A stretch of 28,826 nt of DNA from CALFMR01 sp035550595 (GTDB lineage Bacteria; Acidobacteriota; Vicinamibacteria; Vicinamibacterales; SCN-69-37). The notes below the pieces were generated by a model. That model did no database searches, was not told where the DNA came from, and was given only the letters and a program-made list of their open reading frames with translations. Position 1 is the stretch's first letter; each line of letters opens with the position of its first letter. The stretch is from positions 1 through 28,826 of the forward strand of contig DASZOV010000063.1 of the NCBI GenBank assembly GCA_035550595.1, read 5' to 3'. A program made the position numbers and the translations under genes. Positions 1-8,229 of the stretch are shown one piece after another.

Positions 1-416
1 GAAGTGATGGATCGGTTCCGGGTTCCAGGGTTCAAGGTTCCGGGGTTCGGGTTCCGGGGTTCAGGTTCTGTTGGTTCCTGGTTCTCCGGGTTCCAGGTGC
101 GGGAGGTTCCTGGGTTCCAAGGTTCTCCGCGTCCGGTTCCATGAGGTTCCGCGTTCTGTGAGGTTCCACCGCCGGGCTCCGCAGCGTGACGCGGAAGAAC
201 CCGAACAGGCGCGCCAGCAGGCCGCGCCGGGAACCCGGAACCTCGCAGACCGCGCGCGTCAATGCTGAGCGCGGGACACAAGAACCGCTCCGCGCGAGAG
301 ATCCCGCGGAGCGAGAAGAACCAGGAACCTCGAACAGGCGCGCCCGAAGGCGCGCGCCGTGGAACCCTTGTCGCCGAACCTGCGCACCCCGGAACCTGGA
401 ACCCGGAACCGGCAGA
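1..416. repeat. GGTTCC/GGAACC heptamer array, inverted arms
   Basis: This 427-bp stretch without a gene lies downstream of rseP and is almost entirely short degenerate repeats. From about 13 to 165 the units read GGTTCCN on the plus strand, spaced 7-8 nt apart. From about 196 to 411 they read NGAACCY, so the two halves are inverted relative to each other and could fold back. The right half carries two GC hairpins. One at 208-228 has an 8-bp stem with a bulged C on the 3' side. One at 338-355 has a 7-bp stem with a CGAA loop. The frames that stay open here are repetitive (Pro-Gly-Thr-Arg-Asn type) and I do not regard them as genes. The array may extend beyond the left edge. Confidence 0.85.
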
Positions 417-427
417 GACGAGCGCTT

Positions 428-1723
428 TTATCTCAGCAGCCTAGCAATATCGTTGTAAATGACCGTCACCATCAGAAGCGCGAGCAGCACGGCGCCGGCC
501 ATGAGGATGCGCTCTTTGACGCGGACGCTCAGGTCGCGGCGCGCGACGCCTTCGATGGCGAGGATCGCGATGTGACCGCCGTCGAGGATGGGCACGGGCA
601 GCAGGTTCAGCAGCCCGAGGTTGAGGCTGATCATCGCCATCAGACTGAAGAGCGGCGCGAAGCCCATCGCCGCGGCGGTGCCCGACAGTTCCGCGATGCC
701 GACCGGGCCCATGAGCTGGCGCATCGGCGTCTGGCGCGTGACGAGGCCGCGCAGCGTCTTGCCGATGAGGACCGTGCTCTCCCAGTTCTGCTGAGCGCTG
801 AGCTTGATGGCCTGGATCCAGTTCGGGTTGATCTCGGTGACTTCGTAGGGGCTGATCGACACGCCGATCTGCGCGGATCCCATCGCACCTTCGGGTGTCA
901 CCTGCAGATCGAGGCGAGTGCCCGCGCGCTCGACGGTCAGCGTCAGCGGCTTGCCCGCGCTCGCGTGGATGCGATCGACGATCGCGTCGTTCTGCAGATT
1001 CGCCTCGCCGTTGATGGCCAGGATCACGTCGCGGGCCTGAACGCCGCCGCGCGCGGCCGGCGTGTCGGGGTTGACCTGAATGACCTGCGGCCGCGCGACG
1101 TGCTGGATCCCGAGGTCGCCTTGTTCGAATTCACCCGCGGCCTTCGGCGTCGCCTCGATGTGGAGCGTCGAGCCGCCGCGGTCGACGTCGAGCGCCAGCG
1201 TGCGGCCAGCGGCCATCGCCACGGCCATGTCGAAGTCGTCCCAGGTCGGCACGGCGTCGCCGTTCACGCGGACGACGCGGTCACCCGCGCGCAGCCCGGC
1301 GGCCTCCGCCGGACTGCCGGAGTCGACGGCGCCGATGACGGCGGGCCCGGCGTGGTAGGCCGCGACCGTCGCGCCGCGCGAGAGCACGGCCGCGAGGACG
1401 ACGAGCGCGAGCAGCAGGTTCATCACGGGCCCGGCGAGATACACCTGGAACCGCACCCACTTGCTCTTCGACATGAACTCGTCGGGCGCGCCCGTGCGCG
1501 CCTCCTCGATCGACTCGCCCGCCAGCTTGACGTAGCCGCCGAGCGGCACCGCGCTGACGCAGTACTCCGTGCCGCCACGCGTGACCTTGACGAGCTTGGG
1601 CCCGAAGCCGAGCGAGAACGTGATGACGCGGACACCGTGCCAGCGGGCGACGAGGAAATGCCCGAGCTCGTGGACGAACACGAGCACACCAAGCACGAAC
1701 AGGAACGCGAGAGTCGTGACCAT
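428..1723 (-). CDS. rseP: Site-2 zinc metalloprotease RseP (sigma-E pathway type)
   Basis: Intramembrane metalloprotease of the inner membrane. In the family it cuts anti-sigma factors or other membrane substrates during envelope stress. The 431-aa product begins with a hydrophobic helix containing the zinc motif HELGH (residues 18-22). Two PDZ-like segments follow at roughly 125-195 and 205-285, and the C-terminal half carries the second zinc motif in NLLPVPILDGGH (Asp about 381) followed by a last membrane helix. Length and motif order are normal for RseP/MmpL-type proteases. It is the last gene of the pyrE-truA-uppS-cdsA-dxr-rseP operon, 25 bp after dxr; dxr-rseP adjacency is common in bacteria. 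The ATG start puts the HELGH helix at the usual distance from the N-terminus. The substrate cannot be told from this window. Confidence 0.95.
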   Translation of the reverse strand: MVTTLAFLFVLGVLVFVHELGHFLVARWHGVRVITFSLGFGPKLVKVTRGGTEYCVSAVPLGGYVKLAGESIEEARTGAPDEFMSKSKWVRFQVYLAGPVMNLLLALVVLAAVLSRGATVAAYHAGPAVIGAVDSGSPAEAAGLRAGDRVVRVNGDAVPTWDDFDMAVAMAAGRTLALDVDRGGSTLHIEATPKAAGEFEQGDLGIQHVARPQVIQVNPDTPAARGGVQARDVILAINGEANLQNDAIVDRIHASAGKPLTLTVERAGTRLDLQVTPEGAMGSAQIGVSISPYEVTEINPNWIQAIKLSAQQNWESTVLIGKTLRGLVTRQTPMRQLMGPVGIAELSGTAAAMGFAPLFSLMAMISLNLGLLNLLPVPILDGGHIAILAIEGVARRDLSVRVKERILMAGAVLLALLMVTVIYNDIARLLR

Positions 1724-1748
1724 GCGATCGAAGATGAACGGCTCGTCT

Positions 1749-2924
1749 CTAGGACGATCGTAGCGTACCGATGGTTTCGGCCGAGAACACCCGGGCCCAG
1801 GCGTCGGCGGTCCGAACGTCGGCCAGGGTGAGCGGCGCGGCCGTTTCCCGATCGGCTACCGCGAGCGCGCGTTCGATGACGACGGGAATGTGGCAGAACG
1901 AGAGGCGGCCGCCGAGAAAGGCGTCGACCGCCAGCTCGTTGGCGGCGTTGAGCACGATCGGCCACGCACGCCCGTGCCGGAGGGCCTCGTAGGCCAGGCC
2001 GAGGCACGGAAAACGCTCCATATCGGGCGGCTCGAACTCAAGCGCGCCCAGGCTCGTCAGGTCGAGCGGCCGGACCGGCGCGTCCCAGCGCTCGGGATAC
2101 GAGAACGCGTACTGGATGGGCAGCCGCATGTCGGCCACGCCGAGCTGCGCGATGACCGACCCATCCGCGAGCTCGACCATCGAATGAACGACCGACTGCG
2201 GATGGATGACGACGTCGATGGCCGAGACGTCGACGCCGAAGAGCCAGTAGGCCTCGATGACCTCGAGGCCCTTGTTCATGAGCGTCGCCGAGTCGATCGT
2301 GACTTTCTTCCCCATCCGCCATGTCGGATGCCGCAGCGCGTCGTCTGGCGTCACGCGCTTGAGCGCCGCGCGATCGAGCCGGCGGAACGGGCCACCCGAC
2401 GCCGTGAGAATCATGCGCCGGACTTCACGGCGATCGCGGCCGTGCAGACATTGATGAATCGCGTTGTGCTCGCTGTCGACGGGCAGAATCGACACGCCGC
2501 GCCGGCGTGCGCGATCGACGACGAGCTCGCCGGCCATGACCATCACTTCTTTGTTGGCGAGGGCGAGCGTCTTGCCCGCGTCGATCGCGGCGAGCGCCGC
2601 CTCGAGCCCGGCCGAGCCCGACGTCGCGCACAGCACGACGTCGACGTCCGGATGCGTGGCCGCGGCGATGAGACCGTCGGGGCCCGACGGCAGGAGCATC
2701 GTCCCGCTCGTGACACCGATGCGGCTGGTGAGATCCGCGAGCGCGGCGTCGGACGCCATCCCGATGACGGCCGGCCGGAACTGCGACGCTTGATCGGCCA
2801 AGAGCGATGCGTTCTCGCCGGCGACGAGTGCGACGACCTGCAAGCGGTTCGGATGCGCCGCGGCGACCGCCAGCGCGCTCTGGCCAATCGATCCGGTCGA
2901 TCCAAGAATAGCGAGCCGTTTCAC
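1749..2924 (-). CDS. dxr: 1-deoxy-D-xylulose-5-phosphate reductoisomerase
   Basis: Converts DXP to 2-C-methyl-D-erythritol 4-phosphate with NADPH, the committed step of the MEP isoprenoid pathway in the cytosol. The 391-aa protein starts with the NADPH-binding GSTGSIGQ (residues 8-15). It shows the active-site segments LALANKEVMVMAGE, DSEHNAIHQCL and ATLMNKGLEVIEA, then the C-terminal domain with DMRLPIQYAFSYPER. I chose the GTG at 2922-2924 because it overlaps the cdsA stop in a GTGA junction and places the Rossmann motif correctly; the reading frame stays open much further upstream, but that stretch overlaps cdsA and is Arg-rich noise. Its product feeds the same undecaprenyl-phosphate route as uppS, two genes upstream. 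Confidence 0.95.
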   Translation of the reverse strand: MKRLAILGSTGSIGQSALAVAAAHPNRLQVVALVAGENASLLADQASQFRPAVIGMASDAALADLTSRIGVTSGTMLLPSGPDGLIAAATHPDVDVVLCATSGSAGLEAALAAIDAGKTLALANKEVMVMAGELVVDRARRRGVSILPVDSEHNAIHQCLHGRDRREVRRMILTASGGPFRRLDRAALKRVTPDDALRHPTWRMGKKVTIDSATLMNKGLEVIEAYWLFGVDVSAIDVVIHPQSVVHSMVELADGSVIAQLGVADMRLPIQYAFSYPERWDAPVRPLDLTSLGALEFEPPDMERFPCLGLAYEALRHGRAWPIVLNAANELAVDAFLGGRLSFCHIPVVIERALAVADRETAAPLTLADVRTADAWARVFSAETIGTLRSS

Positions 2925-3730
2925 GCGAGATATCTCAACAACCAGTAGAACACGGGTGCGGCGAACAGATAGCTGTCGATGCGATCGAGCACGCCCCCGT
3001 GTCCCGGAATGAGCGCGGAGCTGTCCTTCACGCCCGCGCTGCGCTTGAGCAGCGACTCGAACAAGTCGCCAATCATGCCGAACGCCGCGGCCAGGATCGC
3101 GAACGCGAGCGCACGCATCGGCGAAAGGAACGGCATGGCGATCGGACCGATGATGACGCCGGAGATGGCGGCCGCCACGAGCCCGCCGCACGCGCCCTCG
3201 ATCGTCTTCGCGGGGCTCACCGTGGGCGCGAGCTTGTGCCGTCCGAGCGCCCGGCCCGCGTAGTACTGCGCCGAGTCGCTCGCCGCAATCGTGACGATGA
3301 GCCACGTCGTCGCGGCCGGCCCGAACAGCCATTGCACGCGAGCGAGCGCGCCGAGCGGCGCGCCGATGTAGATCGGCGCCATCAGCAGCAGCGCCGCGCG
3401 CGCGAACGCAGGCGGCCCGGGCACGCCCTGCGCCAACGTCATGACGCCTGCGGCGACGACGAGCGCGAGGATGAGCGCGCCGAGCGCGTCCGGATCCAAC
3501 GTCGACACGTGCCGCAGCGCGAGGACGAACGCCGCCGTCACGGCGGCGGCGGCGAGACCGACGAACACGACCGGCACGCGCACGTCGATCCGCGCGCCCA
3601 TGGCGGCGAGTTCACCGCCGGCGAGCGCCGCGACGAGCGCGGCGGCCACGACCATCGCCCACACGGGCAGGCCCCACACGACGACAACGACGATGGCGAT
3701 GAGGACGAGGGCGGAGAGGAGACGACGCAT
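2921..3730 (-). CDS. cdsA: Phosphatidate cytidylyltransferase
   Basis: Integral membrane enzyme that makes CDP-diacylglycerol from phosphatidic acid and CTP, the branch point of phospholipid synthesis. The 269-aa sequence is a run of hydrophobic helices. The family signature lies in the C-terminal third: SDSAQYYAGRALGR, then KLAPTVSPAKTIEGACGG and HGGVLDRIDSYLFAAP with its acidic residues. Size matches the family. It lies between uppS (88 bp upstream) and dxr (4-bp overlap at its stop), the usual uppS-cdsA-dxr-rseP order. No clear Shine-Dalgarno sequence is visible before the ATG, so translation may depend on the upstream gene. Confidence 0.95.
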   Translation of the reverse strand: MRRLLSALVLIAIVVVVVWGLPVWAMVVAAALVAALAGGELAAMGARIDVRVPVVFVGLAAAAVTAAFVLALRHVSTLDPDALGALILALVVAAGVMTLAQGVPGPPAFARAALLLMAPIYIGAPLGALARVQWLFGPAATTWLIVTIAASDSAQYYAGRALGRHKLAPTVSPAKTIEGACGGLVAAAISGVIIGPIAMPFLSPMRALAFAILAAAFGMIGDLFESLLKRSAGVKDSSALIPGHGGVLDRIDSYLFAAPVFYWLLRYLA

Positions 3731-3818
3731 GCGCGAAGAACGGAAGAACGGCAGTCGAGCGCCGACGTGCCCGCCGCTGAAGCGGCGGACACGGCCAGCG
3801 ATCAGTGCATCCGGCCTC

Positions 3819-4610
3819 TCATCGCTTGCCGGCGCCGACCGCCTGCGACGCGATCGCGCCGTAGCGGCGTTCGCGCTTCTGATAGTCGGCGACCGCTTCG
3901 AGCAAGTGGCGGTCGCGGAAGTCGGGCCAGAGCGCGTCGGTCACCCAGATCTCGGCGTAGGCGATCTGCCACAAGAGGAAGTTGCTCACGCGCATCTCGC
4001 CGCTCGTCCGGATGAGCAGGTCGGGATCCGGCTGGCCGGCGGTGTAGAGGAGCGAGCCGAACGTCGACTCGTCGAGCGATTCCGGATCGATGCCCTCGCG
4101 GATCGCGCGCTTCGCGGCCTCGACGATCTCGGCGCGGCCGCCGTAGCTCAGCGCGATGTTGAAGAGCATCCCGGCATTGCCCGCCGTGCGCGCTTCGGCC
4201 ATCGCGAGCTCGTCGCGGATCTCGGGCGACAGGCGATCGAGCTGGCCGATGACGTTGAAGCGGATGTTGTTGCGCAGGAGCGTCTTCAGCTCGAGCCGCA
4301 AGTAGTGCTTGAGCAGCGCCATGAGCGCCGAGATCTCGGTGTTGGGGCGCTTCCAGTTCTCGACCGAGAACGCGTAGAGCGTGAGGACCGAGATGCCGAG
4401 CCTCGCCGAGGTCTCGACCGTCGCGCGCACGGCGTCGATGCCGGCGCGGTGACCTTCGACGCGTGGCAGGTGCCGGCCGGAGGCCCAGCGTCCGTTCCCG
4501 TCCATGATGACCGCCACGTGCCGCGGGAGCCGGTCGAAGTCGATGCGGCGGACGAGGGCCTCCTCGGTCGATCCAGGCGGCACCGCCGCGAGCATGTCGG
4601 CAAAGGCCAT
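3819..4610 (-). CDS. uppS: Undecaprenyl (polyprenyl) diphosphate synthase, cis type
   Basis: Condenses isopentenyl diphosphate onto farnesyl diphosphate to give the C55 lipid carrier for cell-wall and O-antigen synthesis. The 263-aa protein shows HVAVIMDGNGRWA (catalytic Asp37, residues 31-43), LTLYAFSVENWKRP, and the C-terminal DLLIRTSGEMRVSNFLLWQ followed by WPDF. These are the conserved regions of the cis-prenyltransferase family. About 30 residues precede the first motif, slightly more than in short homologues, so the true start could be an internal codon. It lies 102 bp after truA and 88 bp before cdsA on the same strand. Confidence 0.95.
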   Translation of the reverse strand: MAFADMLAAVPPGSTEEALVRRIDFDRLPRHVAVIMDGNGRWASGRHLPRVEGHRAGIDAVRATVETSARLGISVLTLYAFSVENWKRPNTEISALMALLKHYLRLELKTLLRNNIRFNVIGQLDRLSPEIRDELAMAEARTAGNAGMLFNIALSYGGRAEIVEAAKRAIREGIDPESLDESTFGSLLYTAGQPDPDLLIRTSGEMRVSNFLLWQIAYAEIWVTDALWPDFRDRHLLEAVADYQKRERRYGAIASQAVGAGKR

Positions 4611-4712
4611 GGCGATCTGGGCCTGAATCTTAGCAGTTCTCGCCGCGGCGTGGAGCCTCGCACCGGTCGCCGGCCGGCGGTCCCGATCGACACGCGGGTC
4701 GCGGCCCGGACG

Positions 4713-5501
4713 TCAGTACTCGATGCGCACGAGCACGAGGCCGGCGGCTGGCGCCGTGACACCGGCCGCCCGGCGGTCGCGTGCGGCGAGGATATCCGCC
4801 ATCGACGCGGGCGTCCGCTGCCCGGCGCCCACTTCGGCGAGCGTCCCGACGAGGATGCGGACCATGTGTCGCAGAAAGCCGGTCCCTTCGACGTCGATGA
4901 CGACGTCGCCCACGTCCCCTGGGTCTGAAGGACCAGGGAACTGAAATTGCGCCGACGACACGCGCGCGATCGACACGTGTGTCAGACGCCGTACGGTGTC
5001 CTCGATCGCGCTCCCGGTCCCCTGGAACGACGCGAAGTCGTGCTCGCCGACAACGACGGCCGCGGCTTCGCGCATGCGCTCGAGGTCACACGGCCACGGA
5101 CGATGCCATGCGAACCCACGCGCGAACGGCGACAGCACGTCGGCCGTGACGATGCGGTAGCGATAGTGTTTGGCGCGCGCGTCGAAGCGCGCATGAAAAC
5201 CGGGACGCGCGTCCTCGACGTGCATCACGCGGATGTCGGCCGGCAGCCGCGCGTTGAGCGCGCGCTGGATCGCGCTGACGTCGTGCGCGAGATCGACGTC
5301 GACGCTCGCGATCTGGCCGAGCGCATGAACGCCCGCGTCGGTTCGGCTCGCGCCGGCGACATGGGGAGGCGGCGACGTCTCGCCGACCAACGGCACGAAC
5401 GCCTCTTCGACGACCTGCTGGACGGCGAGCGCGTTCGCCTGGCGCTGCCATCCGGCATACGCGGCGCCATCGTAGGCGAGCGTCAGTTTCAGCGTGCGCA
5501 T
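4713..5501 (-). CDS. truA: tRNA pseudouridine(38-40) synthase TruA
   Basis: Isomerises uridines 38-40 in the anticodon stem of many tRNAs. The 262-aa product starts MRTLKLTLAYDGAAYAGWQR, typical of TruA, and carries the catalytic aspartate in ASRTDAGVHALGQ (Asp55). RALNARLPADIRV and FHARFDARAKHYRYRI follow, with a C-terminal FLRHMVRILVGTL block. I chose the ATG at 5499-5501 because the family begins a few residues before this Lys-Leu-Thr-Leu-Ala-Tyr-Asp strand; an upstream in-frame Met adds 28 Arg-rich residues unlike the family and would narrow the gap to pyrE. It is the second gene of the operon, 38 bp after pyrE. Confidence 0.95.
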   Translation of the reverse strand: MRTLKLTLAYDGAAYAGWQRQANALAVQQVVEEAFVPLVGETSPPPHVAGASRTDAGVHALGQIASVDVDLAHDVSAIQRALNARLPADIRVMHVEDARPGFHARFDARAKHYRYRIVTADVLSPFARGFAWHRPWPCDLERMREAAAVVVGEHDFASFQGTGSAIEDTVRRLTHVSIARVSSAQFQFPGPSDPGDVGDVVIDVEGTGFLRHMVRILVGTLAEVGAGQRTPASMADILAARDRRAAGVTAPAAGLVLVRIEY

Positions 5502-5539
5502 CGCGCGCCGGCGCGCGGGCGGGACGTCGGTCGCGCGCG

Positions 5540-6109
5540 TCAGGTCCTCGATCCGGGTTTGACGACGGGGTCGCCGGCCGCGCACATCGGGCAGGCGTCG
5601 GGTTGATAGACGGGCGGCGCAAAGGACGCGAGCGCGCGGAACGGCACGCCGAGGTTCGACGCGCCATTGCTACGATCGATAATCGCGCCGGCGCCGACCG
5701 TCGTCGCGCCCACCGCGGTCACGACCGCCATCGTCTCGCGCGTGGACCCGCCGGTCGTCACGACGTCTTCGATGATGACGACGCGGTCATCGGGCGCGAT
5801 CGAGAAGCCGCGGCGCAGGACCATCGCGCCGTCCTGACGTTCGGCGAAGATCGCGCGGACGCCGAGCGCGCGGCCGACTTCCTGGCCGATGATGAGGCCA
5901 CCGAGCGCGGGCGACAACACGACGGTCGCGCGGAGATCGCGCAGCTCGTCGGCGAGCGCGCGGCCGAGCGTCTCGGCGCGGTCGGGATACTGGAGCACGA
6001 GCGCGCTCTGCAGATAGCCCGAGCTGTGGAGCCCGGACGACAGGCGGAAATGCCCGTCGAGCAAAGCGCCCGACTGGCGGAACAAGGCAAGCGTGGAGGT
6101 GTCAGACAT
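5540..6109 (-). CDS. pyrE: Orotate phosphoribosyltransferase (Thermus-type, Cys-tail)
   Basis: Transfers phosphoribose from PRPP to orotate, giving OMP, the fifth step of UMP synthesis. The 189-aa protein has GHFRLSSGLHSSGYL (residues 19-33), a flexible-loop region with FAERQDGAMVLRRGF, and the PRPP-binding motif VVIIEDVVTTGGST (about 110-123). It ends with CPMCAAGDPVVKPGS (Cys173, Cys176), a tail I associate with the short Thermus-like PyrE branch. It is the first gene of the envelope/isoprenoid operon and lies far from the other pyr genes of the window. Directly upstream is a 56-nt repeat element almost identical to the one in front of pyrD. A second PRTase with a similar Cys tail is encoded at 16890-17510. 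Confidence 0.93.
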   Translation of the reverse strand: MSDTSTLALFRQSGALLDGHFRLSSGLHSSGYLQSALVLQYPDRAETLGRALADELRDLRATVVLSPALGGLIIGQEVGRALGVRAIFAERQDGAMVLRRGFSIAPDDRVVIIEDVVTTGGSTRETMAVVTAVGATTVGAGAIIDRSNGASNLGVPFRALASFAPPVYQPDACPMCAAGDPVVKPGSRT

Positions 6110-6114
6110 ATTTC

Positions 6115-6170
6115 AAAACTTCGAACTTCGAACTTCAAACTTCGAATGAATGGGGCGCCTTCGGCGCGTC
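6115..6170 (-). repeat. Composite leader repeat: GAA-loop hairpin plus four heptamers
   Basis: Read on the minus strand towards pyrE, it begins with the hairpin GCGCC-GAA-GGCGC (within 6154-6170). An 8-nt spacer is followed by four tandem heptamers at 6117-6144 (CGAAGTT, TGAAGTT, CGAAGTT, CGAAGTT), ending 5 nt before the pyrE ATG. The copy upstream of pyrD at 23422-23477 aligns without gaps over 56 nt with 8 mismatches by my count, in the same orientation relative to its gene. On the plus strand the hairpin is followed by a short T run (6171-6175), but no plus-strand gene lies upstream, so I do not call it a terminator. Confidence 0.8.
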
Positions 6171-6172
6171 TT

Positions 6173-6200
6173 TTTCAGTCTGAAACCCGCTCATGCATGA
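6173..6200. repeat. Two small perfect palindromes upstream of pyrE
   Basis: TTTCAG-T-CTGAAA occupies 6173-6185 and TCATGCATGA occupies 6191-6200. Both are perfect and sit 60-90 bp upstream of the pyrE start, next to the composite leader repeat. They could be operator sites for the pyrE operon, but they have no partner elsewhere that I noticed and may be chance. Confidence 0.4.
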
Positions 6201-6223
6201 ACGTGTGGCGCCGCCAGGTCCTC

Positions 6224-6251
6224 GTAGGGGCCGCCCCCCGTGGCGGCCCGG
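6224..6251. repeat. GTAGGGGC-type REP hairpin, copy 1
   Basis: GTAGGGG begins at 6224. An 8-bp stem (GGGCCGCC at 6228-6235, GGCGGCCC at 6242-6249) encloses the 6-nt loop CCCCGT. The second copy at 24482-24507 has the same stem length, the same loop length with a shared CGT ending, and the same GTAGGGG lead. One stem pair is flipped from C:G to G:C, so pairing is preserved. It lies in the 378-bp gap between pyrE and the tolC-like gene (6110-6487). The remainder of that gap, about 6252-6420, is G+C-rich with nothing else I recognise. Confidence 0.7.
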
Positions 6252-6420
6252 ACCGCATAGAACCCCGGCCCATGCCGGCTCGGGCCGAGCGGCCGACCCG
6301 GATCGCGGTTTGCAATCTCCACGTCCCGCACGCCGGAAGTTCTGCGGCTGCAGCGGGATGCCGGCCGCGCGTCGCCGGACCGGGACGCCCGCGTCCCACG
6401 AGCGGGATCGGCTGCGGGAC

Positions 6421-6449
6421 TCGACCGGCCGAAGCCGACTCAGTATAAA
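6421..6449 (+). promoter_or_regulatory. Candidate sigma-70-like promoter for the tolC-like gene
   Basis: TCGACC at 6421-6426 (four of six matches to TTGACA), a 17-bp spacer, then TATAAA at 6444-6449, the only A/T-rich hexamer in this G+C-rich gap. Transcription would start near 6456, about 30 nt before the ATG at 6488. Confidence 0.5.
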
Positions 6450-6487
6450 CGGCTGACCGCGACATCGATCCGTTCACGAGACACGCC

Positions 6488-8197
6488 ATGACCATTCCGT
6501 TCTCGCCGACGCTGGCTTTCGTCGTTCTCACCATGGCTTCGCCGGCCGTGGCCGTCCAGACCACCGCGCCGCCGGCCGCCACGGCGCCCGCGCCTTCGTC
6601 TTCGACGCCGGTGCCCTCAGGCGCGACCAGCGCGCCGGCCGCGGCGCCCGAGGCCATGTCACCGCCGGCTGCGGCATCCCAGAACGCGCCGTCTCAAGCG
6701 ACCGAGACGAGCGCGGCGCAGACCGCGGCGGCCGCCGGCGAGCCGAGCACGCCGGCTGGTCCCACGTTGCGGCTGTCGATGGACGACGCGGTCAACATGG
6801 CGCTCGACACGAGCCTCGGCCTGAAGGAGGAGCGGATCTCGCTCGATCTCGCCGCGCAGGACATCGTCGCCGCGCGCGCGTCGTTCCTGCCGTTCGTCAC
6901 CTCGGGTCTGTCGCACAGCTCGAGTAGCGCCGCGCCGCAACGGTTCGCCGACGGCACGTCGGCCATCTCACAGAGTTTCCTCGTCTCGGGCAGCGCGGGC
7001 ATCCGGCAGAGCCTGCCATGGTTCGGCGGGACGTATCAGACGCAGTGGTCCGCTCGGCGCAACACGACGCCGCTCGACAGCAACTCGTCGTTCAACCCGC
7101 AGTTGGGATCGACGTTCGCCGTCAGCTTCTCGCAGCCGCTCTGGCAGGGTCTGCTGATCGACAACAACCGCGCGACGCTCCAACGCGCCGAACGCCAGCG
7201 CGCGATCACGGACATCGGGCTGCAGCAGCAGATCGTCGCGACCCAGGCGTCCGTGCGGCTCGCCTATCTCGGTCTCGTGGCCGCGATCGAAGGACAGAAG
7301 GTCGCGCAGGAGAACATGGACCTGGCCGAGCAGTCGCTGACCAACTCGCAGAAGCGCGTCGCGGTCGGCCAGGCGCCGCGCATCGACATCATCACGGCGC
7401 AGGCCTCGGTCGAGAGCAACCGCGAGCAGCTCATTCTCGCCGAAGCGCAGATCGGATCGGCCGAGGACGCGCTGCGCGCGCAGATCCTCGATCGCGATCG
7501 GCCCGACTACTGGACGATTCATCTCCAGCCGACCGACACGATCCAGCTCACCCCGCGCGACATGGACGCCGACACGGTCGACGCGGCCATCCACAACGCG
7601 CTCGCCAGCCGGCTGGATCTCATCACGCTCAAGCGGCAGATGGAGATCACCGATCTCAACGTCCGTCTCAGCCGCACCATGACCAAGCCGGAGGTCGATC
7701 TGGGCGTCGACTACTCGGCGACCGGCACGGGCGGCGTCCAGTACTCGAACGGCGTCGTCTCGGCGACGCGCGGGTTCGGTGCGGTTCTCAGCGACGCGTT
7801 CGGCGGCACGTATCCCGGCTGGACGGTCGGCGTCTCGATTGGCTATCCGCTGGGCAAGAGCGCGGCCCAGGCCTCACTCGCGCAGGGCGAGCTGCAGAAA
7901 CGGCAGCAGCAGTTGCAGGAGCGGCAGCTCGAGCTCAACGTCATCAGCTCGGTACGCCAAGCCGCGCGCGACGTGCGCACGAGTTACCAGCGCGTCCAGG
8001 CCACCCAAGCCGCCCTCTCCGCGAGCGAACGCCAGCTCGACGCGGAAGAACGGCGATTCGCGGTCGGACTGTCGGACACGTTCACGCTGCAGCAGCGCCA
8101 GCTCCAACTTGCCTCAGCGCGCATCAGCGAACTCAATGCACGGATTGCTTACAACACCGCGTTGATTGAGTTCGACCGAGTACAAAAAATCCAGTAA
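6488..8197 (+). CDS. TolC-family outer membrane efflux protein
   Basis: Predicted outer-membrane channel of tripartite efflux or type I secretion systems. The 569-aa product has an N-terminal signal peptide (Ala-x-Ala near residues 22-24), then an unusually long Pro/Ala/Ser/Thr-rich linker to about residue 92. Two OEP repeats follow: the first from LRLSMDDAVNMALDTSLGL, the second from about residue 360 (ADTVDAAIHNALASRLDL). Long Gln-rich helical coils such as LQKRQQQLQERQLELN are typical of the alpha-barrel. No periplasmic adaptor or transporter gene is adjacent, so the partner is unknown. The convergent permease downstream belongs to a family not known to use TolC. No strong ribosome binding site is visible. 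Confidence 0.85.
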   Translation: MTIPFSPTLAFVVLTMASPAVAVQTTAPPAATAPAPSSSTPVPSGATSAPAAAPEAMSPPAAASQNAPSQATETSAAQTAAAAGEPSTPAGPTLRLSMDDAVNMALDTSLGLKEERISLDLAAQDIVAARASFLPFVTSGLSHSSSSAAPQRFADGTSAISQSFLVSGSAGIRQSLPWFGGTYQTQWSARRNTTPLDSNSSFNPQLGSTFAVSFSQPLWQGLLIDNNRATLQRAERQRAITDIGLQQQIVATQASVRLAYLGLVAAIEGQKVAQENMDLAEQSLTNSQKRVAVGQAPRIDIITAQASVESNREQLILAEAQIGSAEDALRAQILDRDRPDYWTIHLQPTDTIQLTPRDMDADTVDAAIHNALASRLDLITLKRQMEITDLNVRLSRTMTKPEVDLGVDYSATGTGGVQYSNGVVSATRGFGAVLSDAFGGTYPGWTVGVSIGYPLGKSAAQASLAQGELQKRQQQLQERQLELNVISSVRQAARDVRTSYQRVQATQAALSASERQLDAEERRFAVGLSDTFTLQQRQLQLASARISELNARIAYNTALIEFDRVQKIQ

Positions 8198-8229
8198 CGC
8201 GTGCCGGTCCCTGGGGCCTTCCGCAGTTC

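Noticed and set aside
1..458. Short open frames in the GGTTCC/GGAACC arrays
   Set aside because: They translate the 7-nt repeat into a 7-residue periodic peptide in every frame, with no start signals; repeat artefacts.
359..1831. 490-aa open frame opposite rseP, and many similar long frames opposite other genes
   Set aside because: Arg/Ala/Asp-rich shadows typical of high-G+C codon usage; the opposite strand in each case encodes a recognised protein with motifs.
2925..3332. N-terminal extension of dxr to 3332
   Set aside because: It overlaps cdsA completely and precedes the conserved start of Dxr; a GTG at 2924 overlapping the cdsA stop is better.
6154..6175. Intrinsic terminator on the plus strand (hairpin plus T5) upstream of pyrE
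   Set aside because: No plus-strand transcript should reach it, and the homologous pyrD copy lacks the T-run.
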